64,000 bases of DNA, taken from Vibrio penaeicida. Its GTDB lineage: Bacteria > Pseudomonadota > Gammaproteobacteria > Enterobacterales > Vibrionaceae. The stretch lies in NCBI RefSeq assembly GCF_030689305.1, contig NZ_JAUYVM010000010.1:167824-231823 (forward strand). The letters are read 5' to 3'. The notes beneath the pieces were generated by a model. That model searched no databases, was not told where the DNA came from, and saw nothing but the letters and a program-made list of their open reading frames with translations. Shown in pieces: positions 16,045-24,673 of the stretch. Positions within the stretch are counted from its first letter, which is position 1. Each line of letters starts with the position of its first letter. Both the position numbers and the translations under genes were made by a program.

Positions 16045-18294
16045 ATGCTCACTCAGTTGAGGGATATCGTAGAACAGGTTTCTAGAGTTGAACACATCCA
16101 TGAGGCTTTGGATGTTTTGGTTAAAGAAACGTGTCACGCTATGCAAACTGAGTGTTGTACTTTTTATTTTGCTAATGATGAGTTGTCGCGGCTAGAACTT
16201 ATGGCCACCAAAGGCTTAAAGTTTGAAGGCGACAAAATTCATATTGGTTATCATGAGGGTTTGGTGGGTTTGGTTCGTAGAACCGCCGAACCACTTAACT
16301 TAGCGGAAGTGTCTTCCCATCCTAATTTTAAATTCTTTCCTCAACTTGGGGAGGGAATTTATCGTTCCTTTCTAGGCACACCTATTATTCACCGCAAGCA
16401 AGTACTTGGTGTACTTGTTATTCAACAAAAATCTCCTCGACTTTTTTCAGAGATGGAAGAGTCATTTCTTGTCACTCTCTCTGCTCAGCTTGCCGTTATT
16501 ATTGCTCATGCACAGGCACAAGGGCATTGGCTTCTGAATGACGCCAATAGTCAGAAAATGGTGGGAATAGCGGCGTCACCTGGTGTCGCAGTTGGTGATT
16601 TTTGGTGGGATGATACACAGCCTAAGCTTTCGGATATCTACCCTGCAAGTACGTTAAATGTAGAGCAAGAACAAGAATGGCTAGCGCTTGCCATAGAAAG
16701 TGCAAAGGCGGACTTCAGACGACTTAGAAAGAAGCTAGATAATGATATAAACAAAGATACATTGGCCATTTTTGATTTGTTTACTCACCTTCTTAACGAT
16801 CCTATGCTGAGGAATGATCTCAAAGAGCAAATTCAAAAAGGAGACCGAGCGGATTGGGCGTTGCGCCAAGTGGTGGAGACGTATTCTAACCGTTTTGCTC
16901 AGATGTCGGATGTTTACTTACGTGAGCGTGCTCAGGATATTCGAGAGCTTGGTCAAAGGCTGCTGTATTTTCTCCATTCTAACGAAGTGGGCGAGCTTGA
17001 GCTCCACCAACCAGTGATTCTTGTTGTGAATGAACTGACCGCTTCTACGTTAGCAAGCTTGCCTAAAGATAAGCTTTTAGGGGTGATTTCAATCGAAGGG
17101 GCGGCAAATTCGCATGCGGCGATTTTGTCTCGTGCTTTAGGTATTCCCGCGATTATGGGCGCAAGTGTTACGCCGCAAAAGCTCACAGGTAAGCCAGGCA
17201 TTGTAGATGGTTATAGTGGTGAAATCTTTGTCGATCCACCAGCCCAGCTTCTCAACGAATACCGATCGTTACGAGATGAAGAGTTTGAGCTCTCTAAAAT
17301 GGTTGAAGGAGAACTCGAACAAGAAGCAAAAACAAAAGATGGTTGTCATGTAAATGTATTACTTAATGCGGGTTTGAGCGCAGACACTAACATTGCAGTT
17401 AACCTAGGTGTCAACGGTGTTGGTCTATATCGTACCGAGATATCCTTTCTGCTTCAGCATCGTTTTCCTTCAGAAGAAGAGCAGTATCAACAGTATCGAC
17501 GGGTTTTGGAAACCTACCCAAACAAACAAGTAGTTATGCGAACCCTAGATGTAGGGGGAGATAAACCACTTCCTTATTTGCCGATTGAAGAAGACAATCC
17601 ATTTTTGGGTTGGCGAGGCATTCGTTTTACACTCGACCACCCTGATATCTTCCTGATACAACTGCGTGCCATGTTGAAAGCCAGTGATGGCTTGAGTAAC
17701 TTGAGTATTCTTCTTCCTATGTTGTCAGGAAACCAAGAATTAGACGATGCGCTGGCACTCATCCAGCAAGCTTATGATGAGGTATCGCAAACCCATCATA
17801 ACGTGGTAAAACCACAAATTGGTGTCATGTTGGAAGTCCCTTCCATGCTCTATTTACTGTCATTTATGGCTGATAAAATTGATTTTGTATCGGTTGGTAC
17901 CAACGACTTGACCCAATATTTGCTGGCAGTGGACAGAAACAATGCCCGAGTATCGGGAGTTTATGAGTCTGTTCACCCTGCCGTGATTCAAGCTCTGGCA
18001 CAAATCGAGGCAACATGTCGAACGCATAACTTATCTGTTAGCATTTGTGGGGAATTGGCTGGAGATCCTATTGGCGCTTTATTACTTGTTGGGTTAGGGT
18101 ATCGCTCGCTGAGTATGAATACCGCTAACGTAGCTCGTGTTAAATATCTACTTAGACAATCTAAGGTGACCGATTTACAGATGTTGGCTAAAAGTGCGTT
18201 GTCTCAGCCTTACGGAAAAAATATTCATGACCAAGTTATTGAATACTTGGAAGCACAAGACTTAGCTGGTTTCGTTCGCGCCGGTAAAAAATAG
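16045..18294 (+). CDS. ptsP: PTS enzyme I-Ntr (PtsP)
   Basis: First phosphotransferase of the nitrogen-related PTS; uses PEP to phosphorylate NPr. The 749-residue protein has an N-terminal GAF domain (about 15-160), the EI N-terminal and swivelling domains with the active-site His357 in GAANSHAAILSRALGIPAIMG, and the C-terminal PEP-binding barrel (GVNGVGLYRTEISFL, DVGGDKPLPYLP, SVGTNDLTQYLLAVDRNN, SICGELAGDP). Length equals that of E. coli PtsP (748). Follows rppH after 4 bp and precedes a TSUP gene by 8 bp. Confidence 0.95.
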   Translation: MLTQLRDIVEQVSRVEHIHEALDVLVKETCHAMQTECCTFYFANDELSRLELMATKGLKFEGDKIHIGYHEGLVGLVRRTAEPLNLAEVSSHPNFKFFPQLGEGIYRSFLGTPIIHRKQVLGVLVIQQKSPRLFSEMEESFLVTLSAQLAVIIAHAQAQGHWLLNDANSQKMVGIAASPGVAVGDFWWDDTQPKLSDIYPASTLNVEQEQEWLALAIESAKADFRRLRKKLDNDINKDTLAIFDLFTHLLNDPMLRNDLKEQIQKGDRADWALRQVVETYSNRFAQMSDVYLRERAQDIRELGQRLLYFLHSNEVGELELHQPVILVVNELTASTLASLPKDKLLGVISIEGAANSHAAILSRALGIPAIMGASVTPQKLTGKPGIVDGYSGEIFVDPPAQLLNEYRSLRDEEFELSKMVEGELEQEAKTKDGCHVNVLLNAGLSADTNIAVNLGVNGVGLYRTEISFLLQHRFPSEEEQYQQYRRVLETYPNKQVVMRTLDVGGDKPLPYLPIEEDNPFLGWRGIRFTLDHPDIFLIQLRAMLKASDGLSNLSILLPMLSGNQELDDALALIQQAYDEVSQTHHNVVKPQIGVMLEVPSMLYLLSFMADKIDFVSVGTNDLTQYLLAVDRNNARVSGVYESVHPAVIQALAQIEATCRTHNLSVSICGELAGDPIGALLLVGLGYRSLSMNTANVARVKYLLRQSKVTDLQMLAKSALSQPYGKNIHDQVIEYLEAQDLAGFVRAGKK

Positions 18295-18302
18295 AGGTTC
18301 AC

Positions 18303-19100
18303 TTGAACATAGAGCTAATCTTTCAGTTCCTGTTGCTGGGGAGTGTTGTCGGCGTCTTAGCGGGATTGTTAGGGATTGGAGGAGGCTTAATTGTTGTGCC
18401 TGCGCTGCTTTGGCTTCTTCCCGCAGCGAATATCTCTACCGATCTTATTATGCACATCGCTTTAGCGACTTCTTTAGCAACCATCATACTTACGTCTGGG
18501 TCATCAGCTCTTAATCACCTTCGGTTAGGAAACGTAGACATGTTTGTTATTAAATGGTTGATGCCGGGAGTGGTTATCGGGGGGCTCGCAGGTTCGTTTA
18601 TTGCTGAAGCCATCCCCACTCAGCACCTTATTAAAATTTTTGGGGCTATCGTGTTGGCGCTGGCAATTCAAATGTTGATGTCTTTACGCTCAGCTACCAC
18701 TTCTCCAATGCCATCTGCTGGAACCACTTTAGGGTGCGGTGGTCTTATTGGCGTTGTATCAAGTTTAGCTGGAATTGGTGGCGGCTCATTGACCGTACCA
18801 TTTTTAAGCCGGCATGGTGTTGAAATGCGCAAAGCGATAGGTTCTTCGTCGGTTTGCGGATGTGTTATTGCCTTAGCAGGAATGGCGGGATTTGTTGTAC
18901 ATGGATTAGAAGCACAAGGATTGCCTAAATACAGCTTAGGCTATGTTTACTTGCCGGCATTATTTGGTATTGTGGCGACATCTGTATTAACGACTCGTAT
19001 AGGCGCCAAATGGGCGACTAAGCTTCCGACGGCAGTATTAAAGAAAATATTCGCTGTTTTCCTTCTTTTTATCGCTGGAAAAATGTTATTACCAATTTAG
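18303..19100 (+). CDS. TSUP (TauE/SafE) family membrane transporter
   Basis: 265-residue inner-membrane protein with about eight predicted spans and two related glycine-rich halves: GVLAGLLGIGGGLIVVP near the N-terminus and GVVSSLAGIGGGSLTVP mid-protein, the internal duplication typical of the TSUP family. Members export sulfite, sulfoacetate or other small anions; the substrate here cannot be told. The start is TTG 18303 with AGAGG five bases upstream. It is tightly packed behind ptsP (8 bp). Confidence 0.85.
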   Translation: MNIELIFQFLLLGSVVGVLAGLLGIGGGLIVVPALLWLLPAANISTDLIMHIALATSLATIILTSGSSALNHLRLGNVDMFVIKWLMPGVVIGGLAGSFIAEAIPTQHLIKIFGAIVLALAIQMLMSLRSATTSPMPSAGTTLGCGGLIGVVSSLAGIGGGSLTVPFLSRHGVEMRKAIGSSSVCGCVIALAGMAGFVVHGLEAQGLPKYSLGYVYLPALFGIVATSVLTTRIGAKWATKLPTAVLKKIFAVFLLFIAGKMLLPI

Positions 19101-19200
19101 ATGCTGTTGAATTTTTTACCGTGATTATCCCCAATCATTACGGATTCAGATGTCAGTTTTATACATCAACAGCCCTTAAAAACAGTAAAGAGAACTAAGT

Positions 19201-20013
19201 ATGAATCAGGGGTTTATTACCTTTCCTCAAATTGATCCTGTAATTTTTTCTATCGGACCACTGGCACTTCGCTGGTACGGTCTGATGTACCTTGTCGGTT
19301 TTGTATTTGCGTTATGGTTAGCAAATCGTCGTGCTGATATGCCAAACAGTGGCTGGACGCGTGAGCAAGTTTCAGACCTGTTGTTCGCAGGCTTTCTTGG
19401 GGTTGTATTAGGAGGGCGTATTGGCTACGTATTCTTTTATAGCTTTGATGTTTTTCTGGATGACCCTCTGTATTTGTTCAAGATCTGGACTGGAGGGATG
19501 TCTTTCCATGGTGGTCTGCTTGGTGTGATCGCAGCCATGGCTTGGTATGCACGTAGAAATGGTAGAGCCGTTTTTGCTGTTACCGATTTTATTGCGCCAT
19601 TGGTACCTTTTGGGCTTGGAATGGGACGAATCGGTAACTTTATGAATGATGAGCTTTGGGGGCGTGTAACTGATGTGCCTTGGGCTGTACTGTTCCCGAG
19701 CGGTGGCTATCTCCCTCGACACCCTTCTCAGTTGTATGAGTTTGTCCTCGAAGGTGTCGTTCTTTTCTTTATCATCAACTGGTTCATTAAGAAGCCTCGC
19801 CCTGCTGGTAGTGTTTCAGGGGTATTTTTGCTTGGCTACGGTAGCTTCCGTTTTATTATAGAATACTTCCGTGAACCGGATGCTCATCTTGGTCTTTATG
19901 GAGATTGGATCTCCATGGGGCAAATCTTATCACTACCAATGGTGATTGGTGGTATAGCATTGATTGGTTGGGCATTTAGCGCCAACAAGCAACCTGTTAA
20001 ATCTAAAGTTTAA
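19201..20013 (+). CDS. lgt: Phosphatidylglycerol:prolipoprotein diacylglyceryl transferase
   Basis: First enzyme of lipoprotein maturation; adds diacylglycerol to the lipobox Cys. The 270-residue protein has about seven membrane spans, LRWYGLMYLVGF near the N-terminus and the Lgt signature GRIGNFMNDELWGR with the essential Arg and Asn, followed by RHPSQLYE. A standard RBS (AAAGAG) precedes ATG 19201. It is 8 bp before thyA, as in E. coli. Its partner enzyme LspA is encoded later in this window. Confidence 0.95.
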   Translation: MNQGFITFPQIDPVIFSIGPLALRWYGLMYLVGFVFALWLANRRADMPNSGWTREQVSDLLFAGFLGVVLGGRIGYVFFYSFDVFLDDPLYLFKIWTGGMSFHGGLLGVIAAMAWYARRNGRAVFAVTDFIAPLVPFGLGMGRIGNFMNDELWGRVTDVPWAVLFPSGGYLPRHPSQLYEFVLEGVVLFFIINWFIKKPRPAGSVSGVFLLGYGSFRFIIEYFREPDAHLGLYGDWISMGQILSLPMVIGGIALIGWAFSANKQPVKSKV

Positions 20014-20021
20014 GGTCTACA

Positions 20022-20873
20022 GTGAAACAGTATTTAGAGTTATGTCAGCGTATCGTCGATGAGGGTGCGTGGATTGAAAACGAGCGCACGGGAAAGCGAT
20101 GCCTAACCGTAATCAACGCAGATCTTACTTATGATGTTGGTTCGGGCGCGTTCCCATTAGTGACAACCCGAAAAAGTTTTTGGAAAGCAGCCGTTGCTGA
20201 ACTACTCGGCTATATTCGTGGCTACGATAATGCGGAAGATTTTCGCAAACTGGGCACCAAAACATGGGACGCGAACGCAAACTTAAACGACGCATGGCTT
20301 AACAATCCTTATCGTAAAGGTGATGATGATATGGGGCGTGTGTACGGCGTGCAAGGGCGTGCTTGGGCGAAGCCTGATGGCGGGCACATTGACCAGCTCA
20401 GAAAAATTGTTGATGACTTAACAAATGGTGTAGATGACCGAGGCGAAATCTTGAATTTCTACAATCCAGGTGAATTCCACATGGGTTGTTTACGTCCATG
20501 CATGTATAGCCATCACTTTTCTTTGCTTGGTGATACGTTGTATTTAAATAGCACACAGCGCTCCTGTGACGTTCCTCTGGGCTTAAATTTCAATATGGTT
20601 CAAGTGTACGTTTTCTTAGCATTGATGGCTCAAATAACGGGTAAGAAGCCAGGAAAGGCGTATCACAAGCTTGTCAACGCGCACATATACGAAGATCAGC
20701 TAGAGTTGATGCGTGATGTTCAGTTGAAGCGTGAGCCTTTCCCTGCGCCTGAAATCAGAATTAACCCTAAGATACAATCTCTCGAAGATTTGGAAACATG
20801 GGTCACCATGGATGATTTTGAAGTGGTGGGTTATCAATGCCACGATGCGATCAAGTATCCATTTTCGGTGTAG
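20022..20873 (+). CDS. thyA: Thymidylate synthase
   Basis: Makes dTMP from dUMP with methylene-tetrahydrofolate. The 283-residue protein carries the catalytic Cys160 in RPCMYSHHF and the folate/dUMP motifs STQRSCDVPLGLNFN and LVNAHIYEDQLELM. It differs visibly from E. coli ThyA, which is 264 aa and has PPCHAFYQF around the Cys, so it belongs to a divergent branch. The start is GTG 20022, downstream of AAGG. Ends with a strong terminator. Confidence 0.94.
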   Translation: MKQYLELCQRIVDEGAWIENERTGKRCLTVINADLTYDVGSGAFPLVTTRKSFWKAAVAELLGYIRGYDNAEDFRKLGTKTWDANANLNDAWLNNPYRKGDDDMGRVYGVQGRAWAKPDGGHIDQLRKIVDDLTNGVDDRGEILNFYNPGEFHMGCLRPCMYSHHFSLLGDTLYLNSTQRSCDVPLGLNFNMVQVYVFLALMAQITGKKPGKAYHKLVNAHIYEDQLELMRDVQLKREPFPAPEIRINPKIQSLEDLETWVTMDDFEVVGYQCHDAIKYPFSV

Positions 20874-20893
20874 TTGTTAAAAGAAACTCAGCG

Positions 20894-20924
20894 ACGCCAC
20901 TTGCCTTCAAGTGGCGTTTTTTTT
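20894..20924 (+). terminator. Intrinsic terminator after thyA
   Basis: 10-bp perfect stem ACGCCACTTG / CAAGTGGCGT, 4-nt loop, then eight T. Confidence 0.95.
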
Positions 20925-21060
20925 GGGATGAATTCTGTAGCGTGTAGTATTTGATTGAACAAGTTAGCCTATTTGATTTGGTTAAACCTATCTGACTTCG
21001 GATGTTTCATTACATGCGCGAGCTAGCCCTAGAGATGAACAAGCCTGCCTAAAGAAACAA

Positions 21061-21095
21061 AAAAGCCCCTGCATTTGATAAGTGCAGGGGCTTTT
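21061..21095 (-). terminator. Terminator of nptA (bidirectional form)
   Basis: 13-bp perfect stem AAAAGCCCCTGCA / TGCAGGGGCTTTT, 9-nt loop. An A-rich stretch on its left gives the T-run for the minus strand; CTTTT gives a short one for the plus strand. Confidence 0.92.
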
Positions 21096-21112
21096 ACGTT
21101 CTGTATCAGATT

Positions 21113-22261
21113 TTATGCGGTAAGCGCTAAGATGGTACCTGGCATAATAATGAATACCGCCAGCAAATAACCTACAACGACAGCCTTGTTCTTCATTGCC
21201 ATATCCGAAATCAGATCCGCTCCTTTTATTGGTAGCTCTCTTAGGAATGGAATGCCGTAGATAAATGCCGTTGCCATCACGTTAAACACCAAATGAACAA
21301 GTGCAATCTGTAGAGCAAACACGGCAAACTCACCTGAAACGGCAGTTGCAGCCAGCAGTGCAGTAATACACGTACCGATATTCGCACCCAGAGTAAACGG
21401 GTAAACATCACGCACTTTCAGTACACCTGAACCTACTAGTGGAACCATCAAGCTTGTTGTTGTTGACGAAGACTGTACCAATACAGTAACCACTGAACCT
21501 GACGCGATACCGTGAAGAGGTCCACGACCGATCGCATTTTTAAGGATGTCACGAGCTCGACCAACCATCAGGCTCTTCATCAGCTTACCCATAACGGTGA
21601 TAGCAACAAAGATAGTTGCGATACCCAATATAATTAGCGTGATACCGCCACCCACGTCACCAAACGAAGCAAGAGGCTCTTTGATAGCACTCACTACAGG
21701 TTTAGTGATTGGCTTGATAAAGTTGAAACCCTTAATACTCATGTCACCAGTTGCAAGCATAGGTGAAATAAGCCAGTGAGAGATTTTCTCTAGAATGCCG
21801 AACATCATTTCCAATGGTAGGAAGATGATAACAGCAAGAAGGTTGAAGAAGTCATGGATAGTGGCACTTGCGAATGCACGTTTAAATTCGTCTTTGCAAC
21901 GAACGTGACCCAAGCTGACCAACGTATTGGTAACCGTTGTACCAATGTTGGCACCCATGATCATAGGGATGGCTGTCGCTACGGGAAGGCCGCCAGCAAC
22001 AAGTCCAACAATAATGGAAGTAACAGTACTAGACGACTGAATTAATGCAGTTGCAACAAGACCAATCATTAGGCCAGCAACTGGGTGAGAAGCAAATTCG
22101 AAAAGCGTTTTAGCGTGTTCTCCTGAAGCCCACTTAAAACCACTTCCTACCATTGAAACTGCAAGTAATAGTAGGTAAAGCATGAAAGCCAAGTTAGCCC
22201 AGCGTAGCCAGCGAGCTGAACCCGAATGTGGCGCTGCTGTTGAAGTAGCTTGGTTTATCAT
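21113..22261 (-). CDS. nptA: Sodium-dependent phosphate transporter NptA
   Basis: Na+/phosphate symporter of the type II (Na_Pi_cotrans) family, known in V. cholerae and uncommon in enterics. The 382-residue membrane protein has the two inverted family repeats, each with a QSSST signature (LIQSSSTVTSI and VLVQSSSTTTSLMVP) and GANIGT loops. I chose ATG 22261 because GGAG lies seven bases upstream; an in-frame TTG at 22285 has no RBS. Divergent from nhaR across a 399-bp gap. Confidence 0.92.
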   Translation of the reverse strand: MINQATSTAAPHSGSARWLRWANLAFMLYLLLLAVSMVGSGFKWASGEHAKTLFEFASHPVAGLMIGLVATALIQSSSTVTSIIVGLVAGGLPVATAIPMIMGANIGTTVTNTLVSLGHVRCKDEFKRAFASATIHDFFNLLAVIIFLPLEMMFGILEKISHWLISPMLATGDMSIKGFNFIKPITKPVVSAIKEPLASFGDVGGGITLIILGIATIFVAITVMGKLMKSLMVGRARDILKNAIGRGPLHGIASGSVVTVLVQSSSTTTSLMVPLVGSGVLKVRDVYPFTLGANIGTCITALLAATAVSGEFAVFALQIALVHLVFNVMATAFIYGIPFLRELPIKGADLISDMAMKNKAVVVGYLLAVFIIMPGTILALTA

Positions 22262-22660
22262 ATTTTTCTCCGTGACCGTTCTCAATTAGGTCGGTTAGTG
22301 AATCTGAAAGCGATACTAGAGATGAAATATTTCAGTTATATGACATTTAGGTTTAAGAAGGACTTTTTTGCTATTTTTTCTGCGCAAACGATAACTTGAA
22401 ATGATGATTGCTTTAACTCATTGTATTTATTGATGTAAATTGGGTTGTTTACTGGTGTGTTAGTAGTGGTGTTGGGCGCTTTTGAATGGATATTTGCAAT
22501 TTGTCACACTTTCTTATTGTCACATTGTCATAAAAGTCTCGGGTATGTTCGGTTTTATTCGAAATATTTACACTAATATATCGAAAATTCCGAAGATATA
22601 GTGTCTCTATACGATGCGTTGTATCATATGGTTTCTTCACATTTTGAGTAAGAAAAATCG
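22262..22660. promoter_or_regulatory. Divergent nptA/nhaR control region
   Basis: Contains three direct TTGTCA repeats (22501, 22517, 22525) and an inverted repeat with arms TATATC and GATATA (22577-22582 and 22595-22600) about 60-80 bp before nhaR. The TTGTCA repeats recall half of a PhoB box (CTGTCAT) but do not have the 11-bp period. No gene seen. Confidence 0.4.
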
Positions 22661-23551
22661 ATGTCGCACTTAAATTACAATCATCTTTATTATTTCTGGA
22701 TGGTATGCAAACAGGGTTCGGTGACGAAAGCTGCAGATGCACTTTTTTTAACACCGCAGACGGTTACAGGACAAATAAAAGCTCTAGAAGAAAGAATGGA
22801 TGGCAAGTTAACTAAGCGAAATGGACGCAGTGTTGAGCCAACCGAGCTAGGGCAACTTGTCTTTAAGTATGCAGACCGAATGTTTGGTTTAAGTTATGAG
22901 ATGTTAGACATCGTAAATTATAGCCAGAGATCCAATATCTTGTTTGATGTAGGCGTTGCTGATGCACTTTCAAAACGTTTAGTCAGTCGAATCTTGATGA
23001 CAACAGTACCTGCCGACAATAGCATCCATCTACGCTGTTTTGAGTCTACCCACGAATTGCTTCTTGAGCAGCTATCTCAACATAAGCTGGATATGATTTT
23101 ATCTGATTGTGCAGTCGATTCGAGCCAAAGCCCGGGGTTGTATAGCAAAAAGCTTGGTGAGTGTAGAATGAGCTTTTTCAGCTCAAAACCGCTGGATAAT
23201 GAGCTGTTTCCTTCAGTACTAGAGAATCGAAAACTGCTATTGCCAGGAAGTCGAACATCTATGGGAAGAAAGGCTATGCAATGGTTTGATCGTCAAGGGG
23301 TTCAGCCCAATATTCTCGGTGAGTTTGATGACGTTGCTTTGATGAAAGCATTCGCTCAAGATCATAAAGATGCAATTTTTCTTGCGCCAAGTTTGTATCA
23401 ATCCGAAGTAGGGGATGACGTATCTCTACATTTAGTTGGAGAGATAAATGAGCTCAAGGAAGAATATTTTGTTATATTTGCAGAAAGGATGATTCAGCAT
23501 CCAACTGTTAAGAATCTTTGTGATGCTGATTTCATTCAGCTGTTCGATTAA
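22661..23551 (+). CDS. nhaR: Transcriptional activator NhaR (LysR family)
   Basis: In E. coli NhaR activates the sodium/proton antiporter gene nhaA in response to Na+. The 296-residue protein has an N-terminal winged helix (LNYNHLYYFWMVCKQGSVTKAADALFL, about 3-30, then TPQTVTGQIKALEERM) and a LysR-type effector domain. The N-terminal LNYNHLYYFW is typical of NhaR. nhaA is not next to it here. The intergenic region upstream holds an inverted repeat that could be an autoregulatory site. Confidence 0.9.
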   Translation: MSHLNYNHLYYFWMVCKQGSVTKAADALFLTPQTVTGQIKALEERMDGKLTKRNGRSVEPTELGQLVFKYADRMFGLSYEMLDIVNYSQRSNILFDVGVADALSKRLVSRILMTTVPADNSIHLRCFESTHELLLEQLSQHKLDMILSDCAVDSSQSPGLYSKKLGECRMSFFSSKPLDNELFPSVLENRKLLLPGSRTSMGRKAMQWFDRQGVQPNILGEFDDVALMKAFAQDHKDAIFLAPSLYQSEVGDDVSLHLVGEINELKEEYFVIFAERMIQHPTVKNLCDADFIQLFD

Positions 23552-23676
23552 CAGAATTTATTGTATTACTTCACATTGTTGTAATAACATTTGTATGAAT
23601 AAGGACTTCAACTGACATAACACAAATAACAAGTTGAAGATGCAGTAACTTAGTTTTAGCCCATGGAGGCTGCTGA

Positions 23677-23973
23677 ATGAACTTACAGGAAATGGAGCAG
23701 AAGTCTGCTCAAGCTGTCGTACTCTTGAAAGCGATGGCGAACGAAAGACGCTTGCAAATATTATGTATGCTACACACTAATGAACTTTCTGTTGGAGAAC
23801 TTTGTTCTCACCTTGAATTGAGCCAGTCGGCGCTTTCCCAGCATTTAGCTTGGTTGAGAAGAGATGGTTTAGTGCAAACTCGAAAAGAAGCTCAAACCGT
23901 CTATTACTCTCTTAGCAGCTCGGAAGTGCAACAAGTGATCAAATTGCTTCATGCACTGTATTGTGAAGACTAA
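23677..23973 (+). CDS. hlyU: ArsR-family regulator HlyU
   Basis: Small winged-helix activator that relieves H-NS silencing of haemolysin and RTX toxin genes in pathogenic vibrios. The 98-residue protein matches HlyU along its length (LLKAMANERRLQILCML, then LSQSALSQHLAWLRRDGLV). It keeps Cys30 and Cys96, the pair linked to redox sensing in HlyU, and has an extra Cys43. RBS GGAGG precedes the ATG. No toxin gene is in the window; the location between nhaR and rpsT is as in V. cholerae. Confidence 0.9.
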   Translation: MNLQEMEQKSAQAVVLLKAMANERRLQILCMLHTNELSVGELCSHLELSQSALSQHLAWLRRDGLVQTRKEAQTVYYSLSSSEVQQVIKLLHALYCED

Positions 23974-24120
23974 TTACTAGAAGATTAATGACTAATGGGA
24001 AAGTGGTTGAGCTGATCCCGATTGGCCAACCATGCCTAAGAGATAAAAACTAGGTGCGGAAGAAACGTATTCTGAACAATACGAAGTGAAGATAAGGTGC
24101 ATTCTGTTTTATCTAGATAT

Positions 24121-24148
24121 AAAAAAACCGGCAAAAGCCGGTTTTTTT
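24121..24148 (-). terminator. Terminator of rpsT (bidirectional form)
   Basis: Symmetric element: seven A, stem CCGGC / GCCGG with AAAA loop, seven T. The A/T tracts extend the stem and serve both strands; hlyU ends 148 bp before on the plus strand. Confidence 0.9.
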
Positions 24149-24165
24149 GCAAATCTAAACTCGGA

Positions 24166-24426
24166 TTAAAGAGCTTTGATTGCCGCTGCGAAACGAGACT
24201 TATGACGAGCAGCTTTATTCTTATGAATAAGACCTTTAGTCGCCATACGATCTAGGATCGGTGTAACTGCAGTGTATGCAGCTGTTGCAGCTTCTTTATC
24301 GCCAGCTTCGATAGCTGCGATAGTTTTCTTCATGTAAGTGCGCATCATAGAACGACGGCTAGCGTTGTGCTGACGACGTTTTTCAGCTTGGATAGCGCGC
24401 TTCTTAGCAGATTTACTGTTTGCCAA
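24166..24426 (-). CDS. rpsT: 30S ribosomal protein S20
   Basis: Primary-binding protein of the small subunit. 86 residues, very basic, with the S20 pattern ANSKSAKKRAIQAEKRRQHNAS and LIHKNKAARHKSR. I chose TTG at 24426 because it gives the exact S20 N-terminus (MANSKSAKK); an in-frame upstream TTG at 24441 would add five unusual residues. E. coli rpsT also starts at UUG, which is part of its translational autocontrol. GGAG lies eight bases before the start. Divergent from murJ. Confidence 0.96.
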   Translation of the reverse strand: MANSKSAKKRAIQAEKRRQHNASRRSMMRTYMKKTIAAIEAGDKEAATAAYTAVTPILDRMATKGLIHKNKAARHKSRFAAAIKAL

Positions 24427-24613
24427 GGGTCTAACTCCCAAAAACTTAGTTCGGTGACAATTTAAGGGCGAGGAATATCCCTCATTTGCGCTTAATTGTC
24501 AAATGATTTGTGCAAAAACCAGCCTCATCCAAACAATCTTTGGAATAGAAGGTCATCGCGGTTAAGATGGCGTGGATTCTAACAGCATTTTTATACCATT
24601 GCTAATAATTATC

Positions 24614-24649
24614 TCTGCTGAGCAAATGAAAGCGCTTTAGCAGATTTTT
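24614..24649 (+). promoter_or_regulatory. Terminator-like hairpin just upstream of murJ
   Basis: Stem with TCTGCT (24614-24619) and AGCAGA (24639-24644), extended by G-T and A-T pairs, followed by TTTTT (24645-24649). It sits between any promoter in the rpsT/murJ gap and the murJ start 24 bp later, so it could attenuate murJ. Confidence 0.4.
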
Positions 24650-24673
24650 GAGTGTATTTTTTAGGGGATGTTC

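Noticed and set aside
22501..22535. PhoB box upstream of nptA
   Set aside because: The TTGTCA copies are spaced 16 and 8 bp, not 11 bp as in a Pho box; kept only as a repeat observation.
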